From contig JAUWZF010000092.1 in assembly GCA_030615475.1 (NCBI GenBank), forward strand, positions 1 to 5,366: a stretch of 5,366 bases of DNA. Direction: 5' to 3'. This DNA comes from Dehalococcoidales bacterium (GTDB lineage: Bacteria > Chloroflexota > Dehalococcoidia > Dehalococcoidales > RBG-16-60-22). Below, one piece after another: positions 1-4,418 of the stretch. Below the pieces are notes generated by a model. It searched no databases and was not told the origin of the DNA. It was given only the letters and a program-made list of their open reading frames with translations. Position 1 is the first letter of the stretch; the number at the start of each line of letters is the position of its first letter. Position numbers and translations under genes: made by a program.

Positions 1-183
1 CCGGCCCTGCTCCAGAAAGAGCTGGAGAGCTTCCGAAAACTAAAAGGCTACCTGCCCCAGGTAGTCACGGTGCACATGAACCCCCTGGATGAGAAGGGAA
101 TAAAAGCTGAAATCGCCGTGGTAGACAGGGCGTTAAATACGAAAATCCGACTCGGCCACGAGGGGATGATTATAGAGCTGTAA
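1..183 (+). CDS. C-terminal fragment of a probable MBL-fold metallohydrolase
   Basis: The reading frame is open from the first base of the window and ends with TAA at 181-183, giving the last 60 residues of a protein whose start lies upstream. The tail contains a V-T-V-H-M-N-P-L stretch (about residues 18-25), then an acidic/helical segment, and ends in G-H-E-G-M-I-I-E-L. This resembles the end of metallo-beta-lactamase-fold hydrolases of the phosphodiesterase/RNase Z-like group, where a late histidine in a V-x-H-x-N/S context helps bind the metal pair. That assignment is from memory of the family; the main HxHxDH motif is outside the window, so the substrate cannot be named. The next gene starts two bases after this stop, so the two are probably co-transcribed and perhaps translationally coupled. 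Confidence 0.55.
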   Translation, partial: PALLQKELESFRKLKGYLPQVVTVHMNPLDEKGIKAEIAVVDRALNTKIRLGHEGMIIEL

Positions 184-185
184 AG

Positions 186-683
186 ATGGGTGGAGACAGT
201 TCCGGGATACGGTTTATCGTCGACCATAATGTGGGCAAGCTGGCCAAATGGCTCAGGATGATGGGCTATGACAGCCTGTTCTTTGACGGCGATGATGACT
301 CCCAGATGGTCAGGCAGGCCCTGGCCGAGGGAAGGATGATACTAACGCGGGACTCCGGGATTATGAAGAGGCGTGTGATCAACAACGGGCGAATCAAGGC
401 GTTACTTATTGAGAGCGAGGAGCCGGAGCGGCAGATGCGACAAATTTTGACCGCCCTAGACCTGAAGAAAAACCTGCGCCCTTTCACACTCTGCCTGGAG
501 TGTAATCATCCCCTGGCCGAGAGAAGCCGTGAAGGGGTAAAAGACCGCGTGCCGCTCTACGTTTACAAAACGCAGACCCAGTACATGGAGTGCCCGGCCT
601 GCCGCCGCATCTACTGGCGGGGTACTCACTGGGAGGCCATGACACGGAAGCTGGAAAAATTGGCGAACATGAATGACAGTTAG
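186..683 (+). CDS. Mut7-C RNase-domain protein with C-terminal zinc ribbon
   Basis: This 165-residue protein matches the Mut7-C family, a PIN-like fold named after the C-terminus of the animal Mut-7 exonuclease and predicted to act on RNA. Residues 9-35 carry the typical opening R-F-I-V-D-H-N-V-G-K-L-A-K-W-L-R-x-x-G-Y-D, with the early acidic residue D13. Residues 52-56 are I-L-T-R-D, a second conserved acidic site (D56). The C-terminal part has two cysteine pairs, C103/C106 and C136/C139, followed by R-I-Y-W-R-G-T-H-W; this treble-clef or zinc-ribbon arrangement is usual for the bacterial family. Length is normal, so the gene looks intact. ATG 186 lies two bases after the upstream stop and has no strong Shine-Dalgarno sequence, which suggests translational coupling. 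The conserved domain begins only at residue 9, so a slightly later non-standard start cannot be excluded. Nuclease activity and cellular target are inferred from the fold. Confidence 0.82.
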   Translation: MGGDSSGIRFIVDHNVGKLAKWLRMMGYDSLFFDGDDDSQMVRQALAEGRMILTRDSGIMKRRVINNGRIKALLIESEEPERQMRQILTALDLKKNLRPFTLCLECNHPLAERSREGVKDRVPLYVYKTQTQYMECPACRRIYWRGTHWEAMTRKLEKLANMNDS

Positions 684-690
684 CGATATT

Positions 691-698
691 AAGGAGGT
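691..698 (+). promoter_or_regulatory. Strong Shine-Dalgarno site for the nitroreductase gene
   Basis: AAGGAGGT is a near-perfect anti-Shine-Dalgarno match, placed seven bases before ATG 705. It fixes the start and is clearly stronger than the initiation region of the preceding Mut7-C gene, so the nitroreductase may be translated more efficiently from a shared message. Confidence 0.8.
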
Positions 699-704
699 AA
701 TCCC

Positions 705-1298
705 ATGAATGTTTACGAAACGGCCACAAAAAGGCGGTCGATAAGACGCTTCAAGGATAAGCCCGTGCCTGATGAAGTCCTGGAAAAGTGCCTGGACGCC
801 GGACGGCTGGCGCCGAGCGGACGCAACCAGCAGGTATGCGAGTATATCGTCATCAACGATGTCGAAGTGCTGCCCGGGGTATTCGAGAATATCGGAGGCT
901 CGGTAAAGATGCCCCCCGAAAAAGGAGGCCCGCGACCCGAACAATCACCCAAAGCTTATATCATCGTCCTGATTAACAAGGCGTGGGAAGGCGATGCCAA
1001 TCGCCGCAGAATCTCTCACTACGACGTCGGCATGGCGGCGGAGAACATTATACTGGTCGCCTACGAACAGGGACTCGGCGCCTGCCCGATACTGATGTTC
1101 CACGAGAACAACCTGAAGCCCATTCTGAATATACCGGATACGCATGACATAGCGCTGGTAATTGCCATGGGCTACCCGGACGAAAGCCCAATGGCGGAGG
1201 TAGCCACCGATTCCACGGACGGCTGGGTGGACGATAAGCTGGTGCGCCATGTTCCCAAGAGAAAGCTGGAGGATATCATACACCGCAACAGGTTTTAA
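705..1298 (+). CDS. Nitroreductase-family FMN-dependent oxidoreductase
   Basis: A 197-residue protein of the nitroreductase superfamily, small cytosolic flavoproteins that dimerise, bind FMN and use NAD(P)H to reduce nitro compounds, quinones, flavins or other substrates. Residues 10-16 (R-R-S-I-R-R-F) and 37-43 (P-S-G-R-N-Q-Q) are the usual FMN phosphate and isoalloxazine contacts near the N-terminus. Residues 107-127 contain D-V-G-M-A-A-E-N-I-I-L-V-A-Y-E-Q-G-L-G-A-C, the family's central helix. The end, H-V-P-K-R-K-L-E-D-I-I-H, is typical of the FMN-binding C-terminal segment. ATG 705 is well supported by AAGGAGGT at 691-698, seven bases upstream. The gene starts 21 bases after the Mut7-C stop and is probably in the same transcript. 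The physiological substrate cannot be deduced; the family is too broad for a gene symbol. Confidence 0.88.
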   Translation: MNVYETATKRRSIRRFKDKPVPDEVLEKCLDAGRLAPSGRNQQVCEYIVINDVEVLPGVFENIGGSVKMPPEKGGPRPEQSPKAYIIVLINKAWEGDANRRRISHYDVGMAAENIILVAYEQGLGACPILMFHENNLKPILNIPDTHDIALVIAMGYPDESPMAEVATDSTDGWVDDKLVRHVPKRKLEDIIHRNRF

Positions 1299-1327
1299 TA
1301 TCAGCCGTATTGACCGAAGCTGAATAT
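1297..1327. repeat. Imperfect inverted repeat at the nitroreductase stop and nnr promoter
   Basis: CAGC at 1302-1305 pairs with GCTG at 1319-1322. The stem continues outward through T1301-A1323 and, with A1324 bulged, A1300-T1325 to A1298-T1327. This gives about eight base pairs around a 13-base loop. The right side is not followed by a T-run, so it is a poor intrinsic terminator. The loop contains the putative -35 box of the next gene, so an operator role is conceivable, but the repeat is short and could be chance. Confidence 0.25.
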
Positions 1328-1338
1328 ATTGCTACACT
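1310..1338 (+). promoter_or_regulatory. Putative sigma70-type promoter for the nnr-coaX-coaC cluster
   Basis: TTGACC at 1310-1315 matches five of six bases of the -35 consensus. TACACT at 1333-1338 matches four of six of the -10 consensus, and the spacer is exactly 17 bases. Transcription would begin near 1345, leaving a leader of about 23 bases before ATG 1368. The site lies in the longest gap of the window (69 bases), which is also relatively AT-rich. This is a pattern match only; no transcript evidence is available. Confidence 0.45.
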
Positions 1339-1367
1339 CATTTAAACGGGAGCTAACATAATCAGCG

Positions 1368-2933
1368 ATGAAAATTTTAACGGCAGAGCAGATGAGGCAG
1401 ATTGACCGGGAATGCCTGAAGCGGGGCACGCCTGTCAGCCTGCTCATGGAGAACGCGGGCAAAGCCGTGGCCGAAGAGACCCGGTCCGTCCCGGGCGCCA
1501 TGGATAAACAACATGTCCTGTGCCTGATAGGCGCGGGGAACAACGGCGGGGACGGGCTGGTGGCGGCACGCTACCTTCACGAATGGGGGACTAAAGTCAG
1601 CGTTTACCTTTGCAGTCAGAGAGCCTCCGATGATGAAAACCTCAAGCTGGTGCAGGAACTCGGTATCACCTGTATCGAAGCCGCCAATGATAAAAACCTG
1701 AAAAAGCTCGACGACCTGCTGGCATCAGCCACGTGCGTCATCGATGCGCTGCTGGGCACGGGGAAAATGCGTCCCCTCAAAGGCGTCTTTCGGCAGGTGC
1801 TGGAAAAGCTGAGCGCCACACGGAATAACCGTAAACTCACCGTCATTGCGGTCGATTTACCATCGGGGATGGATGCCGATACCGGTGCCATCGACCCCGC
1901 CTGCCCCTATGCCGATATCACCGTCACGCTGGCTTTTCCCAAGCTGGGCCTGTTCGGCTTCCCCGGCGCGGAAAGAGTCGGCAAACTGAAAATAGCCGAC
2001 ATCGGCATCCCGGAGTCGCTGGCGGAATCCGCAACCACCGAGCTCCTTACCAGCGACTGGGCCAGAGCCACCCTGCCGGCACGCCCGCTTAACGCCAACA
2101 AGGGAACATTCGGCCGGGTGCTGGTCGTCGCCGGCTCAATCAACTACATAGGTTCGGCCTATCTGGCCTGCAGCGGTGCCATGCGGGTGGGGGCAGGACT
2201 GGTAACGCTGGCCACGGCCAGCAGCCTGCAACCCATTCTGGCCTCCAAGCTGACCGAGGCTACTTACCTGCCACTACCCGAATCCCAACCCGGTATCATC
2301 TCGGTCGAGGCAGCCGATATCATCAAGCAGCAGTGCCGTCAATATCATGTGCTTCTCCTCGGCTGCGGCCTGGGGCAGAACCCATCCACCGCGGAGTTCG
2401 TCATCTCTCTGCTCTCAGAGAAGAGGTTACCGGCGCTGGTACTCGATGCCGACGCCCTCAACATACTGGCCGGGACACCCGACTGGTGGCAACGGTTACC
2501 CGGTGAGGCTATACTTACCCCACACCCCGGGGAGATGTCCCGACTGTGCGGACTTTCGATTGACGAGATACAGTCGGACCGCCCGGGTGCAGCCAGAAAA
2601 TTCGCTACGGAATGGAACAAGACCATCGTCTTAAAAGGAGCACACGTTGTTATCGCCAGTCCCGATGGTTACTGCCGGGTCAGTCCTTTTGCCAATCCCG
2701 GACTGGCCACGGCGGGGACCGGTGACGTACTGACCGGAGTCATTGCGGGGCTGGCGGCCCAGGGGCTTTCGCTCTCCGATGCCGCCTGCCTGGGTGTATA
2801 CGTGGGCTGCGAGGCCGGCGAGATGATAAGGGATGTGCTGGGAAACGCCGGCATGATTGCGTCCGACCTGCTGACGGCGCTGCCGGTGACCATAAAACAA
2901 ATTAAAAACGCAACCAGTGGTGATGAAAGTTGA
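1368..2933 (+). CDS. nnr: Bifunctional NAD(P)H-hydrate epimerase / ADP(ATP)-dependent NAD(P)H-hydrate dehydratase
   Basis: This 521-residue cytosolic repair enzyme converts hydrated, inactive NAD(P)HX back to NAD(P)H. The N-terminal YjeF_N half (about residues 1-220) epimerises R- and S-NAD(P)HX. It shows G-N-N-G-G-D-G at 57-63, V-I-D-A-L-L-G-T-G at 124-132 and V-D-L-P-S-G-M-D-A-D-T-G at 162-173. The C-terminal half (about 240-510) is the ribokinase-like dehydratase, with K-G-T-F-G-R-V-L-V-V-A-G at 245-256, D-A-D-A-L-N at 360-365, H-P-G-E-M at 386-390 and A-G-T-G-D-V-L at 449-455 including the conserved D453. Both domains look complete and length is standard for the fusion. The start M-K-I-L-T-A-E-Q-M matches the usual family opening; GGGAG at 1348-1352 is a rather distant ribosome-binding site (15 bases). 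It is the first gene of the cofactor cluster, with coaX ten bases after its stop. Confidence 0.95.
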   Translation: MKILTAEQMRQIDRECLKRGTPVSLLMENAGKAVAEETRSVPGAMDKQHVLCLIGAGNNGGDGLVAARYLHEWGTKVSVYLCSQRASDDENLKLVQELGITCIEAANDKNLKKLDDLLASATCVIDALLGTGKMRPLKGVFRQVLEKLSATRNNRKLTVIAVDLPSGMDADTGAIDPACPYADITVTLAFPKLGLFGFPGAERVGKLKIADIGIPESLAESATTELLTSDWARATLPARPLNANKGTFGRVLVVAGSINYIGSAYLACSGAMRVGAGLVTLATASSLQPILASKLTEATYLPLPESQPGIISVEAADIIKQQCRQYHVLLLGCGLGQNPSTAEFVISLLSEKRLPALVLDADALNILAGTPDWWQRLPGEAILTPHPGEMSRLCGLSIDEIQSDRPGAARKFATEWNKTIVLKGAHVVIASPDGYCRVSPFANPGLATAGTGDVLTGVIAGLAAQGLSLSDAACLGVYVGCEAGEMIRDVLGNAGMIASDLLTALPVTIKQIKNATSGDES

Positions 2934-2938
2934 GGGAG
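2932..2938 (+). promoter_or_regulatory. Shine-Dalgarno site that selects the coaX start at 2944
   Basis: GAGGGAG overlaps the nnr stop codon (TGA 2931-2933) and lies five bases before ATG 2944. Upstream in-frame candidates GTG 2917 and ATG 2923 would add nine or seven residues that overlap nnr and precede the conserved M-L-L-A-I-D-I-G-N-T-N opening. They have no comparable ribosome-binding site. The overlap of this site with the nnr stop points to coupled translation. Confidence 0.75.
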
Positions 2939-2943
2939 ATGCC

Positions 2944-3711
2944 ATGTTGTTAGCTATAGACATAGGTAACACCAATATCACCGTGGGCATGTTCAAGGAC
3001 GATGACCTCCAGGCTACCTGGCGTATCGCTACCGGGGTTCACCGTATGCCGGATGAGTACGCCGTGATACTGCTCAATTTACTGCGCCATCGGGGTGTAG
3101 ATGTCGCCGATGTTACCCAGGGAGCGCTGAGTTGTGTCGTCCCGCCCTTGCTGACTACGTTCAACGAGCTATTTGAAAAATACTTCAACATACAACCGCT
3201 GGTAGTCAGCCCCGGTGTGAAGACCGGGATACAAATCCGCTTCGACAACCCGCGGGAGTTAGGCGGCGACCGCATTTCTAACGCGGCGGGCGCCCTCAGC
3301 CTTTACAGTAGCCCGATAATCGTAGTGGCCATGGGGACGGCAACCGCATTCGACACGGTTTCCAAGGAAGGCGAGTATCTCGGTGGGGCCGTCGCCCCGG
3401 GTTTAGCCATTGCCGCCGAAGCCCTGTACGCACGTACCGCAGCTCTTCCCAGGGTGGAACTGGTCCGTCCCAAGCGGGCCATCGGTACCAACACCATTGC
3501 CGCAATGCAATCCGGCATCATATTCGGCTATGCCGGGCTTATCGACGGCATCGTGACACGGATTCAAAAAGAACTGGGAGAAAAAGGGACGGTCGTGGCT
3601 ACCGGCGGCTATGCCAGCACCATCGCCAGGGAAACCAAGACGATTAATCATGTTAATCCCGATTTAACGCTTATAGGAATAAAGGCCATCCATGCCATGA
3701 ACCAGGCCTGA
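2944..3711 (+). CDS. coaX: Type III pantothenate kinase (CoaX), with an unusual DxGTAT-motif change
   Basis: CoaX catalyses the first step of CoA synthesis, ATP-dependent phosphorylation of pantothenate, and belongs to the acetate kinase/sugar kinase/Hsp70/actin superfamily. At 255 residues the length is normal. The phosphate-binding motif D-I-G-N-T-N is at residues 6-11. The pantothenate/catalytic region, G-V-K-T-G-I-Q-I-R-F-D-N-P-R-E-L-G-G-D-R, ends at R110 and includes the conserved D109. G-T-A-T-A-F-D spans 131-137, G-G-A-V-A-P-G-L follows, and A-T-G-G lies near the C-terminus. In the family the GTAT motif is normally preceded by an acidic residue (D-F/M-G-T-A-T). Here residue 129 is Ala (V-V-A-M-G-T-A-T), a change at a position regarded as functionally important. 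The frame is otherwise undisturbed. Type III kinases are not feedback-inhibited by CoA, a known family property. It is flanked by nnr and coaC in one apparent operon. Confidence 0.92.
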   Translation: MLLAIDIGNTNITVGMFKDDDLQATWRIATGVHRMPDEYAVILLNLLRHRGVDVADVTQGALSCVVPPLLTTFNELFEKYFNIQPLVVSPGVKTGIQIRFDNPRELGGDRISNAAGALSLYSSPIIVVAMGTATAFDTVSKEGEYLGGAVAPGLAIAAEALYARTAALPRVELVRPKRAIGTNTIAAMQSGIIFGYAGLIDGIVTRIQKELGEKGTVVATGGYASTIARETKTINHVNPDLTLIGIKAIHAMNQA

Positions 3712-3717
3712 TCGGCC

Positions 3718-3723
3718 AAGGAG
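3718..3723 (+). promoter_or_regulatory. Shine-Dalgarno site for coaC
   Basis: AAGGAG lies six bases before ATG 3730, in the 18-base gap after coaX. It supports this start, after which the protein enters the conserved flavoprotein opening K-T-I-V-L-G-I-T-G-G-I-A-A-Y-K within five residues. Confidence 0.75.
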
Positions 3724-3729
3724 ATAACC

Positions 3730-4275
3730 ATGTTGAAGAATAAGACCATAGTCCTGGGCATAACCGGAGGCATCGCCGCTTACAAGGCGGCGGATATTGC
3801 CAGCAAGCTGACCCAGGCAGGCGTTAAGGTCGAAACAGTGATGACCGAAGCCGCTACCAGGTTTATTACCCCGCTCACCCTGCGTAACCTCACCGGTCGG
3901 CCGGTGGTGACCGACATGTTCGAGATGGCCTCCGAGTACAATGAGGAGCACATCGCCCTGGCCGAGGCGGCGGACGCGGTAGTCATCGCCCCGGCTACGG
4001 CCAATACCATCGCCAGGCTGGCGGCGGGCATCGCCGATAATATGCTCGGCTGCATCGTGCTGGCGACCGAGGCGCCGGTTATCATCGCCCCTGCCATGAA
4101 CGACGTGATGTACAAAAACTCAATCACGCAGGAAAACCTGTCAAAGCTGAAGGCCAGGGGCTTCACTATTATCGAACCCGAGTACGGTCGACTGGCTTCG
4201 GGAAAAATGGGGATGGGACGCCTGCCCGAGACTGCCAGGATAATCGAGGTTATCGAGAAAGCCCTGAGTGACTGA
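3730..4275 (+). CDS. coaC: Phosphopantothenoylcysteine decarboxylase (CoaC domain of a disrupted coaBC)
   Basis: This 181-residue FMN flavoprotein decarboxylates 4'-phosphopantothenoylcysteine to 4'-phosphopantetheine, the third step of CoA synthesis. Motifs are complete and in order: G-G-I-A-A-Y-K-A at 13-20, P-L-T-L-R-N-L-T-G-R-P-V at 48-59, and H-I-A-L-A at 74-78 with the active-site His74. The FMN segment A-P-A-T-A-N-T-I-A-R-L-A is at 87-98, and P-A-M-N-D-V-M-Y at 121-128 has the substrate-binding Asn124. R-L-A-S-G-K-M-G-M-G-R-L is at 154-165. In E. coli Dfp the last motif carries a catalytic Cys (L-A-C-G); here it is Ser157. Bacterial CoaC is usually the N-terminal half of a ~400-residue CoaBC fusion. 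This one stops exactly where the linker to CoaB would begin, after A-L-S-D, and CoaB remnants follow in other frames. Stand-alone CoaC is known in some bacteria, so the domain could still work alone. Confidence 0.9.
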   Translation: MLKNKTIVLGITGGIAAYKAADIASKLTQAGVKVETVMTEAATRFITPLTLRNLTGRPVVTDMFEMASEYNEEHIALAEAADAVVIAPATANTIARLAAGIADNMLGCIVLATEAPVIIAPAMNDVMYKNSITQENLSKLKARGFTIIEPEYGRLASGKMGMGRLPETARIIEVIEKALSD

Positions 4276-4282
4276 GTAAGAC
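4265..4282 (+). repeat. Imperfect short tandem duplication at the CoaC/CoaB junction
   Basis: TGAGTGAC (4265-4272) is followed directly by TGAGTAAGAC (4273-4282), the same unit with two extra bases. The second copy supplies the in-frame TGA that ends coaC and shifts the downstream CoaB frame by one. If the ten bases 4273-4282 are removed, coaC reads straight through as A-L-S-D-L-T-G-K-N-I-V-V-T-A-G-G, the expected CoaC-CoaB linker and CoaB opening. The duplication is therefore a good candidate for the event that split the fusion. Confidence 0.6.
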
Positions 4283-4416
4283 TTAACCGGCAAAAACATC
4301 GTGGTGACGGCAGGCGGCATGCGGGAGGCAATCGACCCTGTACGGCATACCGGCCCGCTCCCCTGATGAGCAAGAGGGAAGTGGCGGACAGGGTGGCGGG
4401 TATGCTTGAAGGATAA
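4280..4416 (+). pseudogene. coaB: Remnant of the CoaB (phosphopantothenate-cysteine ligase) domain with a large internal deletion
   Basis: Two pieces of CoaB are recognisable. From 4280 to 4345 the frame reads D-L-T-G-K-N-I-V-V-T-A-G-G-M-R-E-A-I-D-P-V-R, which matches the start of the ligase domain (usually T-A-G-G-T-R-E-P-I-D-P-V-R), with the conserved Thr changed to Met. This frame stops at 4364-4366. In a different frame, the one used by coaC, 4360-4416 reads P-L-M-S-K-R-E-V-A-D-R-V-A-G-M-L-E-G-stop, which matches the usual CoaB C-terminus (L-P-L-M-S-K-x-E-V-A-D-x-I). Between them only about 15 bases remain where roughly 160-180 codons are expected, including the nucleotide-binding S-S-G-x-M-G region and the N-D and K-x-K motifs. 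No functional ligase can be made here. It may be a true deletion or an assembly artefact. The remnant ends two bases before the next gene. Confidence 0.8.
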
Positions 4417-4418
4417 CA

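Noticed and set aside
456..944. 162-codon open frame on the minus strand spanning two plus-strand genes
   Set aside because: It crosses the Mut7-C/nitroreductase boundary, where both plus-strand genes have clear family motifs and one has a strong ribosome-binding site.
1298..1330. Intrinsic terminator after the nitroreductase gene
   Set aside because: The imperfect stem is short and is not followed by a run of T, so termination is not supported.
2917..2943. Earlier GTG/ATG starts (2917, 2923) for coaX
   Set aside because: They add residues absent from the family opening, overlap nnr and lack a ribosome-binding site, whereas ATG 2944 has GAGGGAG five bases upstream.
4264..4366. Programmed frameshift joining CoaC to CoaB
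   Set aside because: No slippery sequence is evident, a stop would have to be bypassed, and the CoaB core is absent, so a frameshift could not give a working ligase.
3780..4373. 197-codon open frame on the minus strand opposite coaC
   Set aside because: It mirrors the codon structure of a clearly real gene, has a low-complexity Ala/Ser-rich product and matches no family I recognise.
4366..4416. Possible tiny independent gene starting at ATG 4366 (16 residues)
   Set aside because: The sequence matches the CoaB C-terminus, so it is better explained as a remnant; there is no convincing ribosome-binding site.
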